From Taibaiella soli (GTDB lineage Bacteria; Bacteroidota; Bacteroidia; Chitinophagales; Chitinophagaceae), in assembly GCF_003236175.1 (NCBI RefSeq), contig NZ_QKTW01000030.1:1-64000 (forward strand): a stretch of DNA of 64,000 bases, read 5' to 3'. The translations under genes and the position numbers were made by a program. Positions 17,664 to 25,967 of the stretch are shown piece by piece. Under the pieces are notes generated by a model. It was not told the DNA's origin and did not search any database. It saw only the letters and a list, made by a program, of their open reading frames with translations. Each line of letters opens with the position of its first letter. The stretch's first letter is position 1.

Positions 17664-18614
17664 TCAGACATCAGCGATCCAGTTCTTTGGCACCAAACAC
17701 GCCTGCAACAGCTTATCCTCTTCACTTCCAGCTACCGGTTGATAGTTGTATTCAAAACGAACAGTCGGCGGAAGACTCATCAGGATGCTTTCGATACGGC
17801 CATTGGTTTTGAGGCCAAAGATGGTACCGCGATCGTGTACGAGATTGAACTCAACATAGCGTCCACGACGGATTTCCTGCCAGTGTTTATGCTGTTCACT
17901 GTATTCCGTTTGTTTTCTTTTTTCCACGATTGGAACGTATGCTTCGATAAATGCATCTCCGCAAGTCTTTGCGAAATTCATCCAGAAGTCTACATCCTTT
18001 ACTGCGTCAGGCTTTTGATGATCATAAAAAATGCCACCAATACCACGACGCTCCATATTGCGATGCCAGTTCACGAAATAATTGTCGCATTCTTCCTTGA
18101 ATGTTGGATAGAAAGAAGCATCAAACTGATCGCAGGCATTTTTGTATGTCTGATGAAAATGCTTTGCATCTTCTTCAAACAAATAATATGGAGTAAGATC
18201 AGTGCCGCCACCAAACCAGCGATCGATCACTTCATCTTTTTCATTGTATAATTCAAACATGCGGTAATTGCAATGCACCGTCGGCACAAATGGATTTACC
18301 GGATGAATCACCAGACTCAAACCACAGGCAAACCACTTGGCGCCGTCTATTTTCAATTGCTTGCGCATGACGTCCGTCACATCACCGAACACAACAGACG
18401 TATTCACACCACCTTTCTCAAAAACATTACCATTGCTGATGACACGTGTTTTACCACCGCCACCTTCAGCACGTTCCCATTTATCTTCAATAAAAGTTGC
18501 TTTACCATCGGATGCTTCCAATGCAGCACAGATACGGTTTTGCAGATCGTGTATAAACTCGATCCATGATGCTTTTATTTCCTGATCTGTTTTTGTGTTC
18601 ACTAGATTTTCCAT
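17664..18614 (-). CDS. hemF: Oxygen-dependent coproporphyrinogen III oxidase
   Basis: A 316-aa cytosolic enzyme converting coproporphyrinogen III to protoporphyrinogen IX with O2. Family motifs include KWERAEGGGGKTRVI, WFACGLSLVIHPVNPFVPTV (quoted to that point), HCNYRMFE, WFGGGTDLTPYY, RRGIGGIFYD, and the C-terminal GRYVEFNLVHDRGTIFGL and ESILMSLPP. Histidines and the GGGTDLTP loop are intact. Choice of HemF over HemN indicates aerobic haem synthesis. It lies on the same strand as hemE but is separated by 358 bp of repeats. Confidence 0.96.
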   Translation of the reverse strand: MENLVNTKTDQEIKASWIEFIHDLQNRICAALEASDGKATFIEDKWERAEGGGGKTRVISNGNVFEKGGVNTSVVFGDVTDVMRKQLKIDGAKWFACGLSLVIHPVNPFVPTVHCNYRMFELYNEKDEVIDRWFGGGTDLTPYYLFEEDAKHFHQTYKNACDQFDASFYPTFKEECDNYFVNWHRNMERRGIGGIFYDHQKPDAVKDVDFWMNFAKTCGDAFIEAYVPIVEKRKQTEYSEQHKHWQEIRRGRYVEFNLVHDRGTIFGLKTNGRIESILMSLPPTVRFEYNYQPVAGSEEDKLLQACLVPKNWIADV

Positions 18615-18972
18615 GTATGTAATCTTTCAATCAAAGCTACTATAGCCTGTTTCGGGAATTTATGACTTTGGTCAGTTCAGTTCAAATTAACAGTTGACAA
18701 TGGACAATTGGCAGTGCCTCATGTTATCGCTGGTTTCCCGCAAAGATTCATAAGGAGCAAAGAAGCAAAGCTCGGATACAACCCATTACCTACCTTTTCA
18801 CGTGTCAGCCTGAGCGGAGTCGAAGCCCATATTTCGCGGGATGTCTCCTTCGTCGACATGACCACCGAGTACTTCCATTTTCGTGCAGTTTGCTTCGTTC
18901 CTCGCAATGACGCGTTGGGGACACTCACTATTCACCACTGACAACTCACAAATTGACCATTCACCATTGCCC
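18615..18972. repeat. Repeat-filled gap between hemF and hemE
   Basis: No gene is seen. The gap holds an AACAGTTGACAATGGACAATT copy at about 18687-18715 and a CAGCCTGAGCGGAGTCGAAG element near 18807-18826. It also contains a diverged REP-like piece ending CTCGCAATGACGCG (about 18900-18913) and a run ATTCACCACTGACAACTCAC/ATTGACCATTCACCATTG at 18925-18970. Confidence 0.65.
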
Positions 18973-20001
18973 TTAAAGGCTAAACCCCTTCACCGCATCT
19001 ACAAACGCTTTCGCGTGATCTACCGGAACATTTGGTGTAATGCCATGACCCAGGTTCGCGATATAACGCTGCGGACCGAAAGCCATAATCATTTCTTTTA
19101 CTGAACGTTGAATTTCCGGAATCGGCGCCAGCAATCTTGCAGGATCGAAATTACCTTGTAGCGTAATGCTGTTGTTCGTCATCTGGCGAGCGAGCGCAGG
19201 CTCAATACACCAGTCAATACCGATACCAGCACATCCTGTACTTGTCAAATCAGGCAATGCATACCAGCTTCCTTTCGGAAAAAGAATAACTGGAGCACCT
19301 TTTACACCATCCACAATCTGCTGCAGATAAGGCAATGCATAAGTTCTGAAATCAGCAGGACTCAGCATGCCGCTCCAGCTATCAAATACTTGCACGAGAT
19401 CCGCACCAGCTTTCACTTGTGCGTTCAAGTACTGAATCGTAACGTCTGTAATTTTTTGCAGTAACGAGTGCGCGAGTTCTGGCTGTGTGAAACAGAATTG
19501 TTTCGCCTTGTCCCATGATTTGCTGCCCTTGCCTTCTACCATGTAGCAAAGAATTGTCCACGGCGCACCGGCAAAGCCGATAAGCGGCACGCGACCATTC
19601 AACTCTTGCTTAGTCAGCGTCAATGCTTCCATCACATAATGCAGACGATCTGCCACATCAGTTGTGATCAGCGCATCTACATCGGCTTGCGTAGCTACCA
19701 CTTTGGGCAACAAAGGACCTTTGTTCTCTTCAAGCAATACTTCCAGACCCATAGCCTGCGGTATTACCAGAATGTCCGAAAATATAATTGCTGCATCCAC
19801 ACCGATCTGATCAATTGGCTGTAAAGTGATTTCACAAGCGAGTTCAGGAGTTTCTACACGAGTAAAAAAATCGTACTTGGCACGGAGTTTCATGTAGTCA
19901 GGCAAGTATCTTCCTGCCTGGCGCATCATCCACACCGGTGGTCTTTCTACGGTTTCTCCTCTAAGGGCTCTTAACAAAAGATCGTTCTTCAAGTTATGCA
20001 T
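18973..20001 (-). CDS. hemE: Uroporphyrinogen decarboxylase
   Basis: A 342-aa cytosolic enzyme decarboxylating the four acetates of uroporphyrinogen III. It shows the invariant [15 protein letters not shown] region, the substrate-binding aspartate in [42 protein letters not shown] and the C-terminal [13 protein letters not shown]. Normal length. Its ATG overlaps the hemD stop by 8 bp, so it is the fourth gene of the hemA-C-D-E run. Confidence 0.97.
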   Translation of the reverse strand: MHNLKNDLLLRALRGETVERPPVWMMRQAGRYLPDYMKLRAKYDFFTRVETPELACEITLQPIDQIGVDAAIIFSDILVIPQAMGLEVLLEENKGPLLPKVVATQADVDALITTDVADRLHYVMEALTLTKQELNGRVPLIGFAGAPWTILCYMVEGKGSKSWDKAKQFCFTQPELAHSLLQKITDVTIQYLNAQVKAGADLVQVFDSWSGMLSPADFRTYALPYLQQIVDGVKGAPVILFPKGSWYALPDLTSTGCAGIGIDWCIEPALARQMTNNSITLQGNFDPARLLAPIPEIQRSVKEMIMAFGPQRYIANLGHGITPNVPVDHAKAFVDAVKGFSL

Positions 20002-20701
20002 GTAGCGTATTTATTATCAAATCTGTAATCGCTTCGCCGCTTGGCGTAACGCTTGTCTGCAGCGGGTTTTGTGGCACCCGCTTTTTTATACTGTCGGCAG
20101 TTGTTTTCCCTATGGCATAGCAAATTGTTTCCTCCGGAATAATGTTTACCGAAAAGAAACTATCTACTGCGCTGGGACTAAAAAAAACAACGCCGTTATA
20201 CGTCTGATGAATATTTTGTGGCGTGGCCACAGTGTGATAGGCAAGGATTTCCGTTACGGATTTACCATGTTGTTGCAATACATCCGGAATGATATTTCTC
20301 CGCAGATTGCCACAAAAGAAAACAACCTTATCCACACTTACATTTGCAATGATCAATTGCGCCAGCGCTGTACCATCATCAGCTGTGGCCATAATTGATT
20401 GTTCGCCGAAAGCTGCTACTACCGAATCTTTGGTGGCGGTGCTCAGGCAATATATCTTCCAGTCGGGCTTAGTGCCGTTCAAAAAACGGGCAACTGATTT
20501 TACTGCATTGCTGCTGGTAAAAACAACGGTAGCCGACTGCGTTAAAATTGATTGAATTTGTGCTTGTAAAATTTCAGCTTCGATAAAAGAAATATCGATA
20601 AACGGAACTGCATCCACACGAATGCCATGAGCCAGTGCTTTATCTATCAGCGGTTGCGCCAACAGACGAGTACTTAATATGCATAGCTCAGCATCAGGCA
20701 T
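19994..20701 (-). CDS. hemD: Uroporphyrinogen-III synthase
   Basis: A 235-aa protein; sequence conservation in this family is low, so the assignment leans on position plus a few motifs. These are [18 protein letters not shown] in the first domain, [29 protein letters not shown] in the hinge, [16 protein letters not shown] and the closing [13 protein letters not shown]. It cyclises hydroxymethylbilane with inversion of ring D. It overlaps hemC by 8 bp upstream and hemE by 8 bp downstream. Confidence 0.9.
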   Translation of the reverse strand: MPDAELCILSTRLLAQPLIDKALAHGIRVDAVPFIDISFIEAEILQAQIQSILTQSATVVFTSSNAVKSVARFLNGTKPDWKIYCLSTATKDSVVAAFGEQSIMATADDGTALAQLIIANVSVDKVVFFCGNLRRNIIPDVLQQHGKSVTEILAYHTVATPQNIHQTYNGVVFFSPSAVDSFFSVNIIPEETICYAIGKTTADSIKKRVPQNPLQTSVTPSGEAITDLIINTLHA

Positions 20702-21623
20702 TTTTTATTTCCTCCAGAATTTCTTTACCACCGTTTTCAATGATTTCGCGCGCCAGTTCTGCTCCTGCTGTAAAGGCTTTTTCTGGTGCAATCACTTTTT
20801 CAATGCTTACTTTCTTGCTACCATCGAGGTTAAGCAAGTTGCCTGAAAAATGAATCGCTCCATCTTTTATCGTTGCCAATGCAGAAATAGGTGTAGTACA
20901 TCCGCCCATCAAACCACGAAGAAAGTCGCGCTCGATGTGTGTGCACAAAGCAGTGTCAAAGTCATGAAACAACTGACAGCCAGCATAACTGTATGAATCT
21001 TCCTCGCGGCAAACCACCATGATAGCGCCTTGTGCCGGAGCAGGTAACATCCAGTCGAGATCAACGGAATTTTCAGGACGCAGATTAATGCGTTCCAATC
21101 CTGCTGCTGCGAAAATTGCGCCCTGCCAGTTGCTTTCGGCAACTTTGCGCAGACGTGTATTTACATTGCCACGAAGATTATCAATAGAATGTTTTGGATA
21201 ACGGTTGAGCCATTGCGCTCTGCGACGAGTGCTGCTCGTCGCAATGATCATTTCGGAATTAACATTCGCCAATTCACCGTTGACCATTGACCATTCACCA
21301 TTCACCACCAGAATATCTTTCCAGGAAGCACGCGGCAATACTGCTGCGTTTCTGATTCCTTTAGCTAACTGAGTCGGTACGTCTTTCATCGAGTGAACGG
21401 CAATATCAATATCACCTTTCAGCAATGCAATATCAAGCGCTTTGGTAAAAATGCCCTGCACACCGATTTCGTAAAGTGGCGTCTGCAGATCTATATCACC
21501 TTCACTTTTGATATACACCAACTCTGCGGCATAACCATGCTTTGCAAGCAAATTCTGTACTTGCGTAGCCTGCCATACAGCCAGCTGGCTTTCTCTCGTA
21601 CCAATCTTAATTGTCTTATTCAT
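20694..21623 (-). CDS. hemC: Hydroxymethylbilane synthase with repeat-derived surface segment
   Basis: A 309-aa cytosolic enzyme joining four porphobilinogens. It shows KIGTRESQLAVWQA at 6-19, the catalytic aspartate D81 in HSMKDVPT, TSSTRRRAQW, LRGNVNTRL, and the cofactor-carrying cysteine C242 in MGGCTTPIS. Odd feature: residues about 106-123 (VVNGEWSMVNGELANVN) are encoded by DNA of the dispersed ATTCACCATTGACC family (21255-21308), seen elsewhere only between genes. They sit in the variable loop before TSS, where related enzymes carry unrelated sequence about five residues shorter. The frame is intact, so the enzyme is probably active. Confidence 0.95.
   Translation of the reverse strand: MNKTIKIGTRESQLAVWQATQVQNLLAKHGYAAELVYIKSEGDIDLQTPLYEIGVQGIFTKALDIALLKGDIDIAVHSMKDVPTQLAKGIRNAAVLPRASWKDILVVNGEWSMVNGELANVNSEMIIATSSTRRRAQWLNRYPKHSIDNLRGNVNTRLRKVAESNWQGAIFAAAGLERINLRPENSVDLDWMLPAPAQGAIMVVCREEDSYSYAGCQLFHDFDTALCTHIERDFLRGLMGGCTTPISALATIKDGAIHFSGNLLNLDGSKKVSIEKVIAPEKAFTAGAELAREIIENGGKEILEEIKNA
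21255..21308. repeat. Dispersed repeat copy inside the hemC reading frame
   Basis: Plus-strand sequence AATTCACCGTTGACCATTGA followed by CCATTCACCATTCACCACC matches the intergenic copies at about 18940-18970 and 31750-31782. Its length keeps the hemC frame. It encodes a near-repeated VNGE/VNGE peptide. Confidence 0.7.
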
Positions 21624-22845
21624 TACCGGCTCTCGTACCTATAAATTCATTAATGGCGCCAATATACTGGCAACCGATATTGTTTTCGCTGCGCACTTTT
21701 ACTGCAAGCGTATTGATCACTTTCTGAATTTCGTCTTTGCAGTCACAATACTTTGGCGACATAAGTATCACCTGATGCTGACACAGTTCGTTGAGTTTGT
21801 GCTTCACGGCTTTCAGCACCGGCGCATATTTGCGGGTTTTACACCAGTCTACAAATTCCTGAATATGCTCTGTGATGATGTCATTCGCCTTCGGCACCTC
21901 CGCTTCACGTTTCTGAAGCGTCTCATCTTTAATGCGCGACAGTTCATCCACATTTACCAGCTTAATATTGCTGAGCTCTTGTGCGTCGGAGGAAACATTA
22001 TAAGGAATGGAGAGGTCAATGATCAGTTTATCACCATTGCCTTCCAGATGTTCTCTGAAAATAACCGGCTCATTGGCGTTGGTAGCCACAAGCACAATAT
22101 CCGCCTTTTTGAGGCTCGCAGACAAATCTTCCAGCGGAGCATGCTTTAGTTTCAGCTCTTGTGCCAGCGTCTCTGCCTTTTCCTCAGTGCGGTTGATGAG
22201 TGTAATATGCTTGGTATGCAGATAGTCAACCAGGTTTTTGCAGGTATTGCGACCAATTTTGCCGGTACCAAGCAAAAGAATTTCTTTATCCTTTACCTGC
22301 TGCACATGTTCCTTAATATACTGAACAGCCGCAAAAGCCACGGAAACAGTTCCGCCGCTCAGTTGCGTTTGGGTTTTGATTGCTTTTGATGATTGCAGTA
22401 CTGAATTCAGCAGACGCTCCATAAACGCACCAATAAAACCACGTGCTTTGGCAAACTTTACTGCAGTTTTGATCTGCCCTACAATTTCATAATCACCCAA
22501 AATCTGCGAATCAAGACCGGCGCTAACCTGAAAAAGATGCCAGATTGCATCCATTCCGTTTTTAGCATAAGCCAGTTGTTCAAATACCTCTATCTCCCCT
22601 TCTGTCTCCGTACAGATAAGCTCCATCATCTGATCTGCTGTGTCCGCAAATCCATAAATTTCAGTACGATTACAGGTGGAAAGAATGAAGAACTCGTTTA
22701 GTCCAAAGCTCGGAGCAACGGAAAGAATACTTTCATATTGCTCATTATTTATTGCGAATTGTCCTCTGATTGAGGCGTCTGTCTTCTTATAGTTAATGCC
22801 GACAACCCAAAAGCCCGATATATTTTTTTTATCAATCGTGTTCAT
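21616..22845 (-). CDS. hemA: Glutamyl-tRNA reductase
   Basis: A 409-aa NADPH enzyme making glutamate-1-semialdehyde from Glu-tRNA, the committed step of the C5 pathway. It shows the N-terminal WVVGINYKKTDASIRGQFA, the catalytic cysteine C58 in LSTCNRTEIYG, GLDSQILGDYEIVGQIK, the NADPH loop LLGTGKIGRNT and IDLSIPYNVSSD. The start at 22845 (MNTIDKKN) is chosen over a 44-residue extension because a -7 box lies at 22870-22877 and the extension has no family similarity. First gene of hemA-C-D-E, diverging from hemH; its stop overlaps hemC by 8 bp. Confidence 0.96.
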   Translation of the reverse strand: MNTIDKKNISGFWVVGINYKKTDASIRGQFAINNEQYESILSVAPSFGLNEFFILSTCNRTEIYGFADTADQMMELICTETEGEIEVFEQLAYAKNGMDAIWHLFQVSAGLDSQILGDYEIVGQIKTAVKFAKARGFIGAFMERLLNSVLQSSKAIKTQTQLSGGTVSVAFAAVQYIKEHVQQVKDKEILLLGTGKIGRNTCKNLVDYLHTKHITLINRTEEKAETLAQELKLKHAPLEDLSASLKKADIVLVATNANEPVIFREHLEGNGDKLIIDLSIPYNVSSDAQELSNIKLVNVDELSRIKDETLQKREAEVPKANDIITEHIQEFVDWCKTRKYAPVLKAVKHKLNELCQHQVILMSPKYCDCKDEIQKVINTLAVKVRSENNIGCQYIGAINEFIGTRAGNE

Positions 22846-22869
22846 CCCTTGCTGTAGCATTTCGAGATG

Positions 22870-22877
22870 CAAAGGTA
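22870..22877 (-). promoter_or_regulatory. -7 element of the hemA promoter
   Basis: On the minus strand TACCTTTG matches TAnnTTTG and would start transcription near 22863, about 18 bp before the chosen hemA ATG. No clear -33 TTTG lies at the ideal distance, so the call is moderate. Confidence 0.45.
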
Positions 22878-23020
22878 GTGTGCAAACAAAGGATACCATG
22901 ACCCTGCTTGTCATTGTTTTGTCATTTAGCATGACAATTCTCCTAGAAGACCTGCAATTCTTAGTTTCTTTGCACATCGTTTCGGATTAAGCATTGAACG
23001 ATAAAATATATTATAATAGT

Positions 23021-24037
23021 ATGCAAAGTGTAAAACGCGGCGTGGTGCTCATGAATCTTGGATCACCGGATTCAACAGAAGTTAAAGACGTAAGGAAATA
23101 TTTAAATGAGTTTTTGATGGATAAAAGGGTAATTGAATCTCCTTATCTCTTGCGACTCTTTCTGGTGAAAGCCATTATCACACCGTTCCGTGCATCCCAA
23201 TCGGCTGAAGCATACAAATCCATCTGGACCAAAGATGGCTCTCCACTGATCGTGCTGACCAACCAACTGCAGTCGGCATTAAAAGAAGAGACCAATGATG
23301 CGGTAGCTGTAGCAATGCGTTATGGTACGCCTTCGCCTAAACAAGCTTTCGAAGAACTTGCAAAAAAATATCCGGACCTGGAAGAAGTGATCGTTTTTCC
23401 ACTGTATCCGCATTACGCCATGTCGAGCTATGAAACAGCTGTTTTGTACGCGCAGGAAGCATATAAAAAAGGTGGTTATCGTTTTAAATTGACTACGATC
23501 GAGCCATTTTACAATGAGGATTGGTATATCAATGCGCTTGCAGATAGCATCAAACCTTATTTGCAGGAAGACTATGATCAAATTCTATTCAGTTATCACA
23601 GCATTCCGGAAAAACATATTGAACTCGGCGACGTAACTGGCAAGCACTGCCTGAAAGCGGACAATTGCTGTTCGGTAGATTCTGTAGCGCATGCAAAATG
23701 CTACCGCCATCAGTGTTTCGTTACTACTAAACTGGTAGTTGAAAAACTGGGCATCCCGGAAGGTAAATATGCACAATCTTTCCAATCGCGCCTGGGCCGT
23801 GCAGAATGGCTGAAACCATATACTGCAAAACGTTTGGAAGAATTGCCAGGCGAAGGCGTGAAGAAAATCCTGGTTGTTTGTCCGGCGTTTGTAAGCGATT
23901 GCCTGGAAACACTGGAAGAAATGGGCATCGAAGGCAAAGAATCGTTTCTGCATTCAGGTGGTACTTCATTTACGCTGATCCCTTGCATGAACGTGCATCC
24001 AAGCTGGGTAAAAGCGGTCGCGAACATTGTAAGTTGA
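23021..24037 (+). CDS. hemH: Ferrochelatase
   Basis: A 338-aa enzyme inserting Fe2+ into protoporphyrin IX, the last step to protohaem. It shows KRGVVLMNLGSPDS at the N-terminus, the catalytic histidine in FSYHSIPEKH, and QSRLGRAEWLKPYT. The acidic helix VSDCLETLEEMGIEG carries the conserved glutamate. Several cysteines (DNCCSVDSVAHAKC) are suggestive but an iron-sulphur cluster is not claimed. The ATG at 23021 is preferred over a TTG 27 bp upstream. It diverges from hemA, and hemJ follows on the same strand. Confidence 0.95.
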   Translation: MQSVKRGVVLMNLGSPDSTEVKDVRKYLNEFLMDKRVIESPYLLRLFLVKAIITPFRASQSAEAYKSIWTKDGSPLIVLTNQLQSALKEETNDAVAVAMRYGTPSPKQAFEELAKKYPDLEEVIVFPLYPHYAMSSYETAVLYAQEAYKKGGYRFKLTTIEPFYNEDWYINALADSIKPYLQEDYDQILFSYHSIPEKHIELGDVTGKHCLKADNCCSVDSVAHAKCYRHQCFVTTKLVVEKLGIPEGKYAQSFQSRLGRAEWLKPYTAKRLEELPGEGVKKILVVCPAFVSDCLETLEEMGIEGKESFLHSGGTSFTLIPCMNVHPSWVKAVANIVS

Positions 24038-24049
24038 AGCTTCCTCTAA

Positions 24050-24066
24050 CTCCTCCAAAGGAGGAG
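24050..24066. repeat. CTCCTCC-aaa-GGAGGAG hairpin repeat, copy 1
   Basis: A 7-bp stem with a three-base loop preceded by CCTCTAA. Copies with the same flank occur at 31582-31598 (opposite orientation) and 32349-32365. It lies right after hemH and could form an mRNA hairpin; it lacks a T run. Confidence 0.7.
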
Positions 24067-24125
24067 AACCCAAACGCGAGTCACTGGTAATTGTCAACTG
24101 TCAAGAAGTAGAGGCCACACACAAT

Positions 24126-24198
24126 GCTTCGACTACGCTCAGCATGACAACATGAGCTATAGTAAAATAAGTGTCACCCTGAGCGGAGGCGAAGGGTT
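24126..24198. repeat. CCGCTCAGGGTGACA-family elements between hemH and hemJ
   Basis: Two facing copies, CTTCGACTACGCTCAGCATG near 24127 and GTCACCCTGAGCGGAGGCGA near 24171. Other copies lie near 17641, 18807 and 31509. No gene in the gap. Confidence 0.6.
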
Positions 24199-24225
24199 GA
24201 ATTTTGACTTTTAACTTTTGAATTA

Positions 24226-24750
24226 ATGTACGCTTACGTCAAAGCACTCCACATCATTTTCATCGTAACCTGGTTTGCCGGGATGTTTTACATCGTGCGA
24301 CTGTTTATTTACAACACAGAAGCGCAGGAAAAAACGGAGCCGGAAAAGAGCATTCTTACCAACCAATTTTCGATCATGATCAAACGGTTGTGGTTTGGTA
24401 TTACATGGCCATCAGCTGTGCTGACGCTGATCTTCGGTCCGTGGATGTGGTATATGCTGGGCGCTACGCCGGATTGGCTAATGGTGAAACTTACGTTTGT
24501 GATTGGTCTGTACGCTTATTTCTTTTCGCTGCACGCTATCTACAAGCAGCAGGCAAAAGGCGTTTTCAAATACAGTTCACAAAAGCTCCGTATCTGGAAT
24601 GAGGTAGCTACGATTTTTCTGGTCGCTATTGTAATGCTTGTGGTTGTAAAACAAGCCATGAGCTGGTTCTGGGGATTACTGGGATTGATTCTTTTTGTGG
24701 TGCTTTTGATGAGTGCTATTAAAGTTTATAAAGCGCTGCGGAAGCGTTAA
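24226..24750 (+). CDS. hemJ: Protoporphyrinogen IX oxidase, HemJ type
   Basis: A 174-aa inner-membrane protein with four to five transmembrane helices. It shows ALHIIFIVTWFAGMFYIVRL at 7-26, W-rich second and third helices, and LMVKLTFVIGLYAYFF. H9 and K88 correspond in position to the two residues found essential in cyanobacterial HemJ (H10 and K89). It oxidises protoporphyrinogen IX to protoporphyrin IX, the step missing between hemF and hemH in this cluster. It lies 188 bp after hemH on the same strand, with repeats between. Haem-pathway location makes the HemJ call secure. Confidence 0.92.
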   Translation: MYAYVKALHIIFIVTWFAGMFYIVRLFIYNTEAQEKTEPEKSILTNQFSIMIKRLWFGITWPSAVLTLIFGPWMWYMLGATPDWLMVKLTFVIGLYAYFFSLHAIYKQQAKGVFKYSSQKLRIWNEVATIFLVAIVMLVVVKQAMSWFWGLLGLILFVVLLMSAIKVYKALRKR

Positions 24751-24806
24751 TACGTTAAAAGGTTGATAGGTTAATAAGTTGAAACGTTAAGTGTAGCACT
24801 TTCTGT

Positions 24807-25067
24807 GGGTCATTGCGAGAAGTTACCAAACAGCAAAGCTGTGGAGACTTCGTGGCAATCTGATTTCACGCACATTAATTCCCTTCGTTCAAATTCAACA
24901 TTGCCTTGATCAAATCCAAATCTTCCTCCAATAATTGCCCCTATATGCAATAAATTGGGATAATTAAAAACGCGAAATCAGATCCCTACGTCGTGCCTCG
25001 GGAAGACCCGCATAGTTTATTACCGTTATGTATAATTTCGGGCCATTGCGAGCAATCTGATTTCGCG
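24807..25067. repeat. REP-like elements in the gap before the TetR gene
   Basis: The gap 24751-25207 has no gene. A forward copy lies at 24807-24870 (GGGTCATTGCGAGAAG...CTGATTTCACG). A composite at 24971-25067 begins CGCGAAATCAGATCC and ends GCAATCTGATTTCGCG, so it is itself a long inverted repeat. Confidence 0.7.
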
Positions 25068-25207
25068 GAGGAGAAAATTACAGTTCAAATTTTTTTAATT
25101 CCTTTTTTAGTTTGTGGTACCACATAATTACGCAGACAAACGCGCAGCTTCTTAATCTATTAATTATCAATATAATTTCTTAAATTCTTGATCTATCAAA
25201 AATAAAA

Positions 25208-25240
25208 TTTGCATATACTGAACACTGTTTAGTATGTTTG
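25208..25240 (+). promoter_or_regulatory. TetR promoter with embedded 17-bp operator
   Basis: TTTG at 25208-25211 and TATGTTTG at 25233-25240 form a -33/-7 pair with 21-bp spacing. Between them lies the imperfect palindrome ACTGAACACTGTTTAGT (25217-25233), half-sites ACTGAACA and TGTTTAGT around a central C. The same palindrome (GCTAAACACTGTTCAGT) stands directly before the pump gene at 25951-25967. Binding by the TetR product would block both. Confidence 0.7.
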
Positions 25241-25259
25241 CAGTGTAAATATTTTGATA

Positions 25260-25874
25260 ATGGGCATCTTGGAAAGAAAAGAAAGGGAAAAACAGGAAAT
25301 GCGCGACAATATTATTGCTGCAGCGATTACCATGTTTACAGAGGATGGATACGAGAAAACGTCTATTCGCAAGATTGCGGAAAAGATTGAATACAGCCCT
25401 GCAACTATTTATCTCTACTACAAAGACAAGGACGAATTGCTTTATGATGTGCAACACGAAGCGTTTGACCGTATGGCCATAGAATTCCGGAAACAGCCGG
25501 CCAGCACGGATCCCATCAAACGACTGGAGCATATCATGGAAAACTACATTGAGTTTGGAATCAAAGAACCGGCGCTTTATGATCTGATGTTTATCATCCG
25601 CTCACCGATGAACGTGGTGGAAGAAAAACATACCTGGACCAATGGTGATGATGCTTTCGGCGTGCTCTTTCAATGCGTGACTGAATGCATTGAGCAAGGA
25701 CTCATCCGTTATAAAGATCCAATGCAGGCTTCGCTTTCCATCTGGGCGATGGGCCATGGGCTGGTTTCACTGGACATTCGTTGCCGTTACAAAATCTTTG
25801 AACTGACCGAAGAAGAAAAAGCAACCATGATCCGCAATGCTGCGCATCAATTTCTGGAGCTGATCAAAACATAA
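25260..25874 (+). CDS. TetR/AcrR-family repressor of the RND pump
   Basis: A 204-aa protein. The HTH lies at about 14-58: RDNIIAAAITMFTEDGYEKT, then SIRKIAEKIEYSPATIYLYY with the recognition helix PATIYLYYKDKDELL. A helical ligand-binding domain follows. The ATG at 25260 is preferred over a TTG 6 bp earlier. It has a strong promoter with an operator inside it (autoregulation). It lies 93 bp before a TolC-adaptor-RND operon on the same strand that carries the same operator, so it almost surely controls that pump. The inducer is unknown. Confidence 0.9.
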   Translation: MGILERKEREKQEMRDNIIAAAITMFTEDGYEKTSIRKIAEKIEYSPATIYLYYKDKDELLYDVQHEAFDRMAIEFRKQPASTDPIKRLEHIMENYIEFGIKEPALYDLMFIIRSPMNVVEEKHTWTNGDDAFGVLFQCVTECIEQGLIRYKDPMQASLSIWAMGHGLVSLDIRCRYKIFELTEEEKATMIRNAAHQFLELIKT

Positions 25875-25950
25875 TCATTTATTTATCTCTACTCATTTAT
25901 AAAGCGGTGTAACCCACCGCCAGAATAACCATATATTTTTTTGCCTGTTA

Positions 25951-25967
25951 GCTAAACACTGTTCAGT
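25951..25967 (+). promoter_or_regulatory. Operator copy abutting the TolC start codon
   Basis: GCTAAACACTGTTCAGT, an imperfect palindrome matching the operator at 25217-25233, ends at the base before the ATG at 25968. TTTG at 25940-25943 may be the -33 box, but the -7 position would then fall on the start codon. So either the TSS is slightly displaced or the true start codon is further in. Confidence 0.6.

Noticed and set aside
17655-18251. 198-aa frame opposite hemF
   Set aside because: Shadow of hemF; no recognisable domain and no promoter.
22846-22977. 44-residue N-terminal extension of hemA
   Set aside because: It lies upstream of the -7 box at 22870-22877 in part and has no similarity to glutamyl-tRNA reductases.
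25232-25248. Tiny ATG frame (MFAV then stop) after the first TetR operator
   Set aside because: The ATG falls in the -7 box TATGTTTG, so it would not be transcribed as a leader peptide.
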